From the NCBI GenBank assembly GCA_031406795.1, contig JANOHV010000121.1:1-21150 (forward strand): a stretch of 21,150 nt of DNA, given 5' to 3'. The notes beneath the pieces are model-generated. The model did not search any database, had not been told where the DNA came from, and saw nothing but the letters and a program-made list of their open reading frames with translations. Within the stretch, counting starts at the first letter, position 1. The number at the start of each line of letters is the position of its first letter. This DNA comes from DATDCY01 sp031406795 [NCBI: Candidatus Rokuibacteriota bacterium]. Lineage in GTDB: Bacteria; JAUVQV01. This document shows, one piece after another, positions 15,263 through 21,150 of the stretch. The translations under genes were made by a program, and so were the position numbers.

Positions 15263-16402
15263 GTGCCAAACGTGGAGTTGACGATCTATCGCCGCCTGCA
15301 GAGGCATCTCGACAATCAGGCTGTCGGCTTCCCCAAGGCCTGGTCGGGCGCCGACATCCGTTTGCTCAAGAGATTGTTCTCTCCCGATGAGGCGAGGGTC
15401 GCTCTCCAGCTCTCCTGCAAGCCGACGCCGGAGAGACTGATTTTCGAGCGCGCAGCGTCCGCATTCTCCGAAGAACAAACCGGACGCCTGCTCGAGACCA
15501 TGTTCATGAAAGGCGCCATCGGCCGGAAGGAGAAAGACGGGATCGCTCACTGGCAGCTCGTGCCGCTCGTGGTCGGCATGTATGAGAATCAGGACGGCAG
15601 TCCGTCTCCGGAGTTTCTGCACGATGCCTTCGCCTATTTCAAGACCCTGAGCTATTCGGCGGCGTTTCTTGCGGTCAAACCCTCCCAGATGCGGACTATC
15701 CCGATCAATCAAAGCGTGTCCGTCGAACACTACGTCGCCACGTACGATCAGATCCTCGGCATTGTTGACGCCTCCCCGGGTCCGTTCGTCGTGCTGCCCT
15801 GCATTTGCCGCAGGAGCAAGGCGATGAGCAGCAAACCTTGTGCGAAGACTTCGCGCGAGGAGACCTGCCTCGCCTTTGGCGACATGGCCAGGATGGTCCT
15901 GCGCCGCAAACACTGCCGCGAAGTGACCCGGGACGAAGTGCTGGAGATCCTCCGGCAGAACGAGCTCGACGGTCTCGTCCTGCAGCCGGCCAACGCCCGG
16001 CAGCCGGAATTCGTCTGCTCCTGCTGCGGATGCTGCTGCGGGATGCTCTCATACCAGAAGCGGCTGCCGCACCCGGTCGATTTCTGGGCGAGCACCTATC
16101 GCGCCGAGGTCTCCGCCGCCGCGTGTACGCAGTGCGGCACCTGCGTCTCCCGCTGCCAGGTGGGCGCGGTCACGCTTTCCGGTCGATCCGGCGAGGCGAC
16201 GATCAACCCGAGCAGATGCATCGGTTGCGGCCTGTGCGTTCCAACCTGCCCGTCGGCTGCAGTCCGTCTGGAAAGAAAGGAATCCGAACCGGTCCCACCC
16301 GTGAACGAAGAGGACCTCTATGACCAGGTCATGCACAACAAGAAGGGCGCGGTGGCACGGCTGATGATACTGTTGAAAACAGCCTTGAAATTGAAGCCGT
16401 GA
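15263..16402 (+). CDS. Cys-rich 4Fe-4S dicluster protein with putative winged-helix N-terminus
   Basis: This 379-residue protein likely transfers electrons. Residues about 28-105 look like a winged helix (DIRLLKRLFSPDEARVALQL, then MFMKGAIGRKE and IAHWQLVPL). A middle cysteine set follows: CICRRSK at 180-186, C193 and C202, which may hold a third cluster. The striking CSCCGCCCG is at 252-260. Two classical ferredoxin motifs, CTQCGTCVSRC (288-298) and CIGCGLCVPTC (319-329), end the redox part. Proteins of this layout occur in anaerobes, mainly deltaproteobacteria and clostridia; I know no established function. The GTG start has GAGG 6 bases upstream. An electron donor role for the corrinoid activase encoded 2 kb away is possible but unproven, since the genes are on opposite strands. 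Confidence 0.82.
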   Translation: MPNVELTIYRRLQRHLDNQAVGFPKAWSGADIRLLKRLFSPDEARVALQLSCKPTPERLIFERAASAFSEEQTGRLLETMFMKGAIGRKEKDGIAHWQLVPLVVGMYENQDGSPSPEFLHDAFAYFKTLSYSAAFLAVKPSQMRTIPINQSVSVEHYVATYDQILGIVDASPGPFVVLPCICRRSKAMSSKPCAKTSREETCLAFGDMARMVLRRKHCREVTRDEVLEILRQNELDGLVLQPANARQPEFVCSCCGCCCGMLSYQKRLPHPVDFWASTYRAEVSAAACTQCGTCVSRCQVGAVTLSGRSGEATINPSRCIGCGLCVPTCPSAAVRLERKESEPVPPVNEEDLYDQVMHNKKGAVARLMILLKTALKLKP

Positions 16403-16436
16403 GCAGGCAAGCGAACGCTTCGAAGGGAGGCTCACG
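16398..16436 (+). terminator. Possible hairpin at the end of the Fe-S protein gene
   Basis: A 7-bp inverted repeat CGTGAGC (16398-16404) and GCTCACG (16430-16436) straddles the stop codon and encloses a smaller stem AAGC-GAAC-GCTT. No T-run follows, so termination is only suggested. Confidence 0.28.
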
Positions 16437-16560
16437 ACCCGCAGGGACGCGTCGCGCGCAATCGGGAAGATTTCATACGGGTCGAGCCCCTGGCTCCGGG
16501 CGAGGCCCTGAGTCCCTCGCGGAAGCCCTCGGTGGCGATCACGTCGGTGTTCGTCTGCTT
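16432..16560 (-). pseudogene. Possible degenerate coding fragment
   Basis: On the minus strand TDVIATEGFREGLRASPGA reads in one frame, and after a one-base shift near 16486 LDPYEIFPIARDASLRVVSL continues in another. Both halves use codons typical of the GC-rich host and look like ordinary protein, so a frameshifted remnant of a lost gene is possible. I cannot name the family, and the tail runs into the 3' end of the opposing Fe-S gene. Confidence 0.25.
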
Positions 16561-16861
16561 TCTCCCCCGCCGGGGAGTTTCAGGAAAGACTTGAATTGTC
16601 CTGATTTGTTCTTGGAAATCAGGTGGTTGTCTTTCATGGTAGAAGAGCCTAGCACAAATTGGCATGCGAAATATCTACTTGGATGCGGATAGCATTCGTG
16701 TGTTAGCGGCCATCAGAGGGTTTTCGCCCGGATCTGGCTCCTGAGTGGGAAAGCGTACCCGGTAATTTATTCTAGCAGCAGGATGCTCGCCTTTGACGAG
16801 GAATCTAAGTGCGGGACCACGGCCCGTCAAGGCATTATCTCCGGGGATCAGCCCGGGGAAC

Positions 16862-16922
16862 ATGGCATTCAGGAGCCGGGGACGGTAGAGCCCCACCGGT
16901 TCTTCAAGCCGGTGCATGCCAT
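16862..16922 (-). other. Nested inverted repeats downstream of the CBS genes
   Basis: Outer arms ATGGCAT (16862-16868) and ATGCCAT (16916-16922) enclose a GGGG/CCCC hairpin (16878-16894) and a CACCGG/CCGGTG hairpin (16894-16914, extendable by TT/AA around a CTTC loop). The block begins 15 bases after the stop of the second CBS gene on its strand. It could be a terminator, a structured RNA, or a mobile-element end. Confidence 0.4.
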
Positions 16923-16936
16923 CGAACGCATTCCGC

Positions 16937-17368
16937 CTATTTCGCCCCGCCCAATCTCAGAAAAGATTCATGATGGCCCGGTTCGAGGTGAGCCATATAC
17001 TGGACAATATCGAAACTGGTCAGCATTCCCACAGGCCAGCGAGTGCCGACATGCGGGTCCACGATGATCAGGTGATAGTGTTTCAGCTTCTTCATGAGTT
17101 CAATGGCCTTCTCAACCGGCCATTGGGGGTCAACCTCCATCCGGTAAGGCCTCATGATCTGAGAGGCCTCAACGGTATCCACATCATCCCGATAGTGGGC
17201 CAGGAGCTCCATGTACGTTATCAGCCCCCACACCTCGCCGTTTTCATTGACGACTACCACAGACCTGAACTGATTGTCGTCCAGCATGGCGGCGACATTC
17301 CGCAGGCTCTCCTTGGACGAGCAGGTAATCACTCCCTTATGCATGATGTCGCAGACACGAACGCTCAT
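16937..17368 (-). CDS. CBS-pair protein (second of tandem pair)
   Basis: This 143-residue protein consists of two CBS repeats (about 8-62 and 72-130) forming one Bateman module with no attached catalytic domain. The first repeat has the typical 'DIMHKGVITCSSKESLRNVA' opening and the second 'QIMRPYRMEVDPQWPVEKAI', each followed by a VVVV/IIV strand and a GLITY or GMLTSFD strand-helix. Bateman modules bind adenine nucleotides or S-adenosylmethionine and regulate partners. Its ATG overlaps the stop of the other CBS gene (ATGA), so the two are co-translated and may form a heteromer. Base composition is less GC-rich than in the genes to the left. Partner and ligand are unknown. Confidence 0.9.
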   Translation of the reverse strand: MSVRVCDIMHKGVITCSSKESLRNVAAMLDDNQFRSVVVVNENGEVWGLITYMELLAHYRDDVDTVEASQIMRPYRMEVDPQWPVEKAIELMKKLKHYHLIIVDPHVGTRWPVGMLTSFDIVQYMAHLEPGHHESFLRLGGAK

Positions 17369-17769
17369 CTGCCTTCGCTCTTTTCGTCTCGCGCGATGCT
17401 CCTGACAATATCCTTTGCGTCCAGAATGCCGAGCACGGAGCGGTTGGTTGGTGGATCACCGACAACGATGAGATGCTCTCTCCTGTTCTTCGTCATGAGC
17501 GCAATCGCCGCCGGCAACGGCGTGGCCGGGGTCGTGGTGAAGGAATGCGACTGGAGAATGTCCTTGGCTCGTACGGCATCAAGATCCTTGTCGTAAGCTC
17601 GAAGAATACTGTCTGCAGATATCATTCCCTGGACTTCGCATTTCTTGTTGATGACCACGCAGTACCTCAGGCGATTCACGACCATGATCTGGGCAACGCT
17701 GCGAACACTCATTTCCTCATTGCAGGTCATTGCCCCTCTTCGCATCAGATGCTTCACCAGTTCAGCCAT
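17365..17769 (-). CDS. CBS-pair protein (first of tandem pair)
   Basis: This 134-residue stand-alone Bateman module has two CBS repeats (about 5-60 and 68-128). Motifs are HLMRRGAMTCNEEMSVRSVA, then GMISADSILRAY, then DILQSHSFTTTPATPLPAAI and GILDAKDIVRS. It resembles its downstream neighbour in length and layout, so the pair probably arose by duplication and diverged. An AAGGAG lies 13 bases before the ATG, which is longer than usual. The 217 bases upstream hold several dyad symmetries that could be operators and no other gene. The ligand is probably an adenine nucleotide by family; the regulated partner is not visible. Confidence 0.9.
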   Translation of the reverse strand: MAELVKHLMRRGAMTCNEEMSVRSVAQIMVVNRLRYCVVINKKCEVQGMISADSILRAYDKDLDAVRAKDILQSHSFTTTPATPLPAAIALMTKNRREHLIVVGDPPTNRSVLGILDAKDIVRSIARDEKSEGR

Positions 17770-17860
17770 GATGATTGTTTTGCTCCTTGCTAATGGTGTG
17801 GATCATGGGAAGCCTGCGAAGACATGTGCATTGAAATCTTCTTGCCTGTATCCGCAGACA

Positions 17861-17884
17861 GTAGAGTCTTTTGCAGAAGACTAC
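17861..17884. promoter_or_regulatory. Inverted repeat upstream of the CBS operon
   Basis: GTAG-AG-TCTT, loop TTGCAG, AAGA-CTAC forms a dyad with a 2-base bulge, about 92 bases upstream of the first CBS gene. It may be an operator or a transcript hairpin. Confidence 0.35.
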
Positions 17885-17887
17885 AAC

Positions 17888-17899
17888 AGGGAATTCCCT
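17888..17899. promoter_or_regulatory. 12-bp perfect palindrome, possible operator
   Basis: AGGGAATTCCCT is a perfect 12-base palindrome 3 bases from the neighbouring inverted repeat and upstream of the CBS operon. Such a site suits a dimeric repressor, but no regulator gene is adjacent. Confidence 0.35.
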
Positions 17900-17922
17900 T
17901 CGTCATCGGGCGGCAGGCCAGG

Positions 17923-17950
17923 GCCCGCCGCGACCCAAAGCGCGGCGGGC
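17923..17950 (-). other. Strong hairpin next to the transposase remnant
   Basis: A perfect 10-bp stem, GCCCGCCGCG (17923-17932) with CGCGGCGGGC (17941-17950), closes an 8-base loop. A second inverted repeat, GGGCGCC (17947-17953) with GGCGCCC (17972-17978), overlaps it. The block lies 37 bases past the end of the transposase remnant on its strand, so it may be part of the element's terminus, or a terminator. Confidence 0.45.
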
Positions 17951-17986
17951 GCCTTCCAATTGAGCCGCGCCGGCGCCCGGTGAAGA

Positions 17987-18180
17987 TCACTTGACCCAGG
18001 GCAGGTACTCAAGTTCAGTCGGTGTGTGTCTCATCGCGGGCGTGGCTGGCGGCGGCCGCGGCTCGTCCCACAGTGACAGGTGCGTGAGCGTGCGCGCAAG
18101 ACGCGCTGATCCTCGATGAACGCAACGATGCGCATCGCACCGCCGCAGTCCGGGCAGACCAGCGGGTCGGCCGCCCCGCG
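17987..18180 (-). pseudogene. Decayed C-terminus of an IS91-like transposase
   Basis: On the minus strand the translation runs ADPLVCPDCGGAMRIVAFI, EDQRVLR, then after a frameshift TLTHLSLWDEPRPPPATPAM and ELEYLPWVK to a stop at 17987. This is the zinc-ribbon-like CPxCGG-MRI-AFI...I-HL-L ending followed by a Pro-rich tail that is typical of IS91-family (Y2/HUH) transposases. Only about 60 residues remain; the catalytic part is absent and the frame is broken near 18090, so it is a non-functional remnant. It abuts the end of the frameshifted ferritin-like gene, whose stop is 12 bases upstream, suggesting insertion followed by deletion. Confidence 0.6.
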
Positions 18181-18192
18181 CAGATCCGCGAC

Positions 18193-18500
18193 CTACCGCT
18201 CCGCAACCCCCCGGCCCGGGAAGGCGGCGGAGTCGACGTAGGACCTGAAGTAGGCGGAAATCTCCTCGTCCAGCAGCCAGAGCTCGGCGTCCGGGTCGCC
18301 CCCGCGCGCGGCGAGGTCGCTGTAGAGCCGGCGGAAGGTCTCGAGGTGCTGGAATTCCCGGTCCTTGAGGGTGGCGAAGAGCTGCTGCAGCTGCGGATCG
18401 CCGCTGCGCTCTTTGGCCACCCGTAGAACCGGATGCCCTCCTCCTCCATCATGAGGGCCACTTCGGCCGCTTCGAGAAGGCTGAAGTTCTGCATGCTCAT
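18193..18500 (-). pseudogene. Ferritin-like (rubrerythrin-type) gene with frameshift
   Basis: The first frame gives MSMQNFSLLEAAEVALMMEE, then EGIRFYG, the first helix of a ferritin-like di-iron protein. After TAC (18425-18423) the frame is lost, and the remainder resumes at 18420 as VAKERSGDPQLQQLFATL, then KDREFQHLETFRRL (with the ExxH metal motif) and a final helix ending GVAER. Family members normally have two residues between FY and VA, where only two bases remain, so a four-base loss would explain it. Without correction the product is truncated. The intact protein would have been about 103 residues and would have handled iron or peroxide. A sequencing error or a second start at the GTG (18420) are alternatives. 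It follows the corrinoid activase gene after 75 bases. Confidence 0.65.
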
Positions 18501-18547
18501 GTCTGCGCTCCCCGCCTGGTTGGCCCGTGCGCCGCCGGGCGCCTCAT
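18497..18547 (-). CDS. Possible 16-residue leader ORF before the ferritin-like gene
   Basis: An ATG with AGGAG 6 bases upstream opens MRRPAAHGPTRRGAQT and stops at a TGA overlapping the ferritin-like ATG (ATGA). The position suggests translational coupling, but an Arg-rich short peptide in GC-rich DNA can arise by chance. A 5-bp stem (GCGCC-CGGC-GGCGC) lies inside it. Confidence 0.25.
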   Translation of the reverse strand: MRRPAAHGPTRRGAQT

Positions 18548-18575
18548 GGCGTTCTCCTGCTGGCGTTCGCGAATG

Positions 18576-20237
18576 TCATGCCGGGCTTCCTGGGCATTCC
18601 GGGTTCACGCCCCCCTTGTAGCAGAGATCGGCGAAACGGAACTTTCCCAGGGGACAGGCCCGCTCGCACCTAAGACAGGCCGTCCCGCTGCACCGGTCCA
18701 TCCTGAGATGATGGACGACCTTCCCGTCTTTCGTTTCCATGGTGAGCGCCCTTTCCGGACAGGCTTTGACGCATTCCTCGCAGGCGGTGCAGCCGCCGAA
18801 GGCACGACTGCACTCCAGCCCCACCTTCTCGATCACCCGGAGGCCCGCTCTTCCCAGTTCGGCGATATCGCGGGGGACGACTTTCACCACGTGGACGCTC
18901 ATCGCGGTCGGAGGCAGCGAGGGGAGCCCGTAGATGTCGATGAACCTCTGGTATTGCTCCCACGGCATCCCTTCTCCCCAATAGGAAAGCTCGAGGAGAT
19001 AGGCCTTCTGGAAAACCTCGGATTCGGCAAACATGCAATGGTTCGCGCGGAGATTCCTTGCCCGGTCCTGAAGCACGCCGAGCAGGTCAGGATTCAGGAC
19101 GATGTCCTTCGCGAGGGAAAGGGAGGTGTTCCCGATCTGATAGATGGTCTTGACCTTCGGAGGTACCATCCCGATGCTGAAAGCTTTCCTCGCGTCGACA
19201 TACGTGCCCGAGGCCCCGGCCATGTAGGCGGTCTTGATCTCGCCGATCTCGATTCCCGCCTCCTTCGCCAGGGTGAGGTACCCCGCCCGAATCGCTCCTA
19301 TCGCCTTTCCCGCCTCGATCAGGTCGGCCTCCGTGAAGGTTATCCCGAAGCCCAGCCCGAGCGTCTTGTCCTTGGTGAGTATCTTGGGGAGCTTGATGAG
19401 GCCGTCTTCCATCCCCTGGTTCAGAAGAGCAATCACACCCGTGCCGGTGATGCCGAGAGGTGCGCGTGCGCCCTGCTCCTTGACCACCCCCCCGTCGAGA
19501 TCGACCAGGGGGCCATCTCCGGGCAGCAGCGCATCGTTCAGGACCGCGCATCTCCAAAGCGCCCCCTCGGGGTTGATGTCGCTCATCGCGCCCGGAGCGG
19601 CGAGCATCCCGCGGCTGATCTGCTGGCCCTCGAGCGCAGGGCCTGCCGCGGCGGAACCGGTAATGATCTTGTTGCCAACCTTGAGCGCCATCTCCGCGTT
19701 GGTTCCGTAATCGACGGCAAGCGCTATCTCGTCTCTTTCCAGCATGCCGGACTTGACCATCAGGGCGAGGGCATCGGCGCCGATTTCATGCCTCACCGCC
19801 GGTGGGATGAAGACGGCACAACGCTCAGGGACTGCGAGATTCCGGATCTCTCCGGCCGGTCTTGTCTTGGCGTCCCTGTTCGGAGGCTGAATCCCGAGCA
19901 GGCGCTTCTTGTTCTCGCCGGCATAGGCGAGGTCGCGGATCTCGATCCCTTCGAACAGCGAGAGCTGTATCGGGTTACCGCAGACAGCAAGACGTTCGCA
20001 GCTCTCCGGCGCCACCCCCAGGGCCGCGATGACCTGGTTGACGGCTGAGATGAAGATATCGTGCGTGACTTCCATTCCCGCATCGACGGCAAACGTCAGC
20101 TGGTCCATGATGTTCGCGCCGGGAAGCGGGTGGCGGGAGGTAATGACCGTTGCGAGGATCTCTTTCGACTCGAGGTCGACGGCCTGTCCCCGGAAGCCGC
20201 TCGTCCCCAGATCCAGAGCTATTCCATAGCGTGCCAT
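18576..20237 (-). CDS. RamA-type ATP-dependent reductive activator of corrinoid proteins
   Basis: This 553-residue protein reduces inactive Co(II) corrinoid of a methyltransferase system back to Co(I) at the cost of ATP. It begins with an ASKHA-type nucleotide-binding fold (YGIALDLGTSGFRGQAVDL) and has later family motifs such as ALAVDYGTNAEMAL, ITGSAAAGPALEG and MAGASGTYVD. The C-terminus carries two [4Fe-4S] motifs: CTACEECVKACP from residue 483 and CSGTACLRCERACP from about 516. A C-terminal dicluster domain with no N-terminal [2Fe-2S] domain is the RamA (methylamine-type) layout rather than the acetogen O-demethylase activator layout. An AGGAG overlapping the stop of the upstream GTPase gene, 12 bases before the ATG, shows an operon. 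No methyltransferase or corrinoid protein is in the window. Confidence 0.9.
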   Translation of the reverse strand: MARYGIALDLGTSGFRGQAVDLESKEILATVITSRHPLPGANIMDQLTFAVDAGMEVTHDIFISAVNQVIAALGVAPESCERLAVCGNPIQLSLFEGIEIRDLAYAGENKKRLLGIQPPNRDAKTRPAGEIRNLAVPERCAVFIPPAVRHEIGADALALMVKSGMLERDEIALAVDYGTNAEMALKVGNKIITGSAAAGPALEGQQISRGMLAAPGAMSDINPEGALWRCAVLNDALLPGDGPLVDLDGGVVKEQGARAPLGITGTGVIALLNQGMEDGLIKLPKILTKDKTLGLGFGITFTEADLIEAGKAIGAIRAGYLTLAKEAGIEIGEIKTAYMAGASGTYVDARKAFSIGMVPPKVKTIYQIGNTSLSLAKDIVLNPDLLGVLQDRARNLRANHCMFAESEVFQKAYLLELSYWGEGMPWEQYQRFIDIYGLPSLPPTAMSVHVVKVVPRDIAELGRAGLRVIEKVGLECSRAFGGCTACEECVKACPERALTMETKDGKVVHHLRMDRCSGTACLRCERACPLGKFRFADLCYKGGVNPECPGSPA

Positions 20238-20249
20238 CTGCCGCTTCTC

Positions 20250-21150
20250 CTACGGTGCCGCCAGAGCTCCGAGATCGCCCGTCAGGGCTTCGGTCCTGAG
20301 ACCCACGCCGATGATGAAGAGCCGGCTGTCGCCACCGGGTGCGGAGATCTCCTCCCAGAAGACTTCGCGGGGCAAATAATCGATTCTGAACCAACCGGCG
20401 TCGGTCTTCACCAGACCCTTGGTCCTCACAACCTCCCCGTAATGCCCTTCCATCAGCCGTTGGAGAAACCACGTCACTCCCGTCTTCTTCACCTCGCGGT
20501 CAAAGGTCCACGAAAATGTCTCGTAATCGAAATCCCGGCCGTGGTCGGTGCCGGGCTGGACCAGCAAGGCGGGAGGCTCCGGCGCCTCCTTCGAAGAAGC
20601 TCTCTTTGCGCAAAAGCGTTCCCAGTCCGCGAGCGAGATCTGCCCGAAGCGGGTCATGAGTATGTCCGCGTCGGGGTTGTACGTCTGGATCGTCCCTTTG
20701 ATCAGCAGGACGTCATCATAGGAGGCCCGGTCGCACTTATTGATCACCACGAGCGAGGCCGGCTTGATCTGTCCTTCCATGAAGTAGCGGTTCTGCTGAT
20801 AGAGATCGAGGAAGCGCATGGCGTCGAGGATCAGCAGTATGCCGAAGTCTTCGACGCACGCCTCCATGCCGGGGGCGTCCAACAGACGGAGAACTCCCGA
20901 CACGGAGGCGGCTCCGGTAGGCTCGATGAGCAACAGGTCGGGATCATAGCGCTGCTTGATCTGGACGATCTGCTTTCGTATCTCGGGCGCGAGCGTGCAG
21001 CAGACACACCCGTTCGTCAGCTCTATGACCTCGGCCTCCTGCCTGCGGATCAGACTCCCGTCGATTCCCACCTCCCCGAGCTCGTTGACAAGAACGACAA
21101 GCCTCTTCTTGCCCCCGAGCTCGCGGAGGAGGTTCAGGATGAAGGTGGTC
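20250..21150 (-). CDS. G3E-family (CobW/COG0523-like) GTPase, 5' end beyond window
   Basis: The gene runs off the right edge: the frame is open to 21150, and the GTG at 21071 is internal because TTFILNLLRELGGKKRLVVL precedes it in frame, the helix just after a Walker A. About 300 residues are visible. Motifs are the metal-binding GCVCC (about 20997-21008), LLIEPTGAASV, the G4 motif NKCD, and a C-terminal CobW-like domain (about 70 residues, with WFLQRLMEGHYGEVVRTKG). G3E GTPases are metal chaperones or cofactor-loading factors. Here it is 12 bases upstream of the corrinoid activase, so a role in cobalt or corrinoid handling for that methyl-transfer system is a reasonable inference, but zinc or another metal is possible. 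Confidence 0.88.
   Translation of the reverse strand, partial: TTFILNLLRELGGKKRLVVLVNELGEVGIDGSLIRRQEAEVIELTNGCVCCTLAPEIRKQIVQIKQRYDPDLLLIEPTGAASVSGVLRLLDAPGMEACVEDFGILLILDAMRFLDLYQQNRYFMEGQIKPASLVVINKCDRASYDDVLLIKGTIQTYNPDADILMTRFGQISLADWERFCAKRASSKEAPEPPALLVQPGTDHGRDFDYETFSWTFDREVKKTGVTWFLQRLMEGHYGEVVRTKGLVKTDAGWFRIDYLPREVFWEEISAPGGDSRLFIIGVGLRTEALTGDLGALAAP

Larger units (their letters stand above)
16403..16936. other. 534-base stretch without a convincing gene
   Basis: No gene with recognisable domains is found here. The left part (to about 16560) contains a minus-strand coding-like remnant described separately. From about 16570 the sequence is markedly less GC-rich than the upstream genes. 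The right part holds an 80-codon minus-strand frame (16675-16917) with no recognisable motif and a nested set of inverted repeats at 16862-16922. The stretch separates the vertically typical left part of the window from the CBS, insertion-remnant and corrinoid region. Confidence 0.5.

Noticed and set aside
12236-15913. Very long minus-strand open frame (1225 codons)
   Set aside because: It is antisense to the DUF3999, rhomboid and Fe-S genes, with composition typical of a GC-rich shadow and no recognisable motif.
16715-16750. Possible group II intron domain V-like hairpin (GGG-CGAAAA-CCC with flanking pairing)
   Set aside because: The lower helix and the bulge do not match the domain V consensus, and no intron-encoded reverse transcriptase is nearby.
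16675-16917. 80-codon minus-strand frame as a gene
   Set aside because: No domain, no clear ribosome site, and it overlaps the inverted-repeat block; it may be a spurious frame through a structured or mobile-element-derived region.
17790-17990. 66-codon minus-strand frame upstream of the CBS genes
   Set aside because: It runs through the dyad cluster, has no motif and no ribosome site, and overlaps the element remnant.
1-21150. CRISPR arrays, tRNA or rRNA genes
   Set aside because: No regularly spaced repeats and no recognisable tRNA or rRNA sequence were seen by reading; a covariance-model scan would be decisive for tRNA.

Overview
The window is a GC-rich bacterial chromosome segment. Almost all of it is coding, in long co-directional runs with overlapping starts and stops. 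The gene set points to a Gram-negative bacterium: an MCE-type lipid transport system, two lipoproteins with clear lipoboxes, and an OmpA-like protein. The periplasmic multiheme cytochrome, the HD-GYP signalling protein, the RamA-type corrinoid activase and the Cys-rich ferredoxin-like protein together suggest an anaerobic or facultative, respiratory 'deltaproteobacterial' (Desulfobacterota-like) lineage. That placement is inference; no rRNA or other phylogenetic marker is present.

Layout. (1) Bases 1-2636 (+): the end of an MlaE permease, then an MlaF ATPase, an MlaD/MCE protein and a PqiC-like lipoprotein, forming one lipid-transport operon that ends at a hairpin. (2) Bases 2658-3827 (-): a pentaheme c-type cytochrome whose frame is interrupted by one in-frame TGA and then continues for 101 residues. 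A stem-loop placed like a bacterial SECIS follows the TGA, so this is a candidate selenocysteine-containing cytochrome and the most interesting item here. (3) Bases 3893-6975 (-): a FecR-domain protein, an OmpA-type lipoprotein and a CHASE2/HD-GYP sensor, tightly packed as an envelope-sensing c-di-GMP module. (4) Bases 7078-9047 (-): a DEAD-box helicase of the RhlE type followed by a glycine-rich RRM protein, probably an RNA-remodelling pair. (5) Bases 9271-15190 (+): a DUF2339 giant membrane protein, its usual partner DUF3999, and a rhomboid protease. (6) Bases 15187-16402 (+): a 22-codon coupled ORF and a Cys-rich Fe-S protein with a putative winged-helix N-terminus.

From about 16.4 kb the character changes. 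There is a 534-base stretch without a convincing gene, less GC-rich than the left part and rich in inverted repeats. Two tandem CBS-pair proteins (-) follow, then a cluster of dyads, a decayed 3' end of an IS91-like transposase and a frameshifted ferritin-like gene. The right end (18576-21150, -) holds a G3E/CobW GTPase (cut by the window end) and a RamA-type ATP-dependent reductive activator of corrinoid proteins in one operon. The methyltransferase and corrinoid protein that such an activator serves are not in the window and may lie beyond the right edge. The 16.4-18.5 kb part looks like a decaying, partly mobile-element-derived junction.
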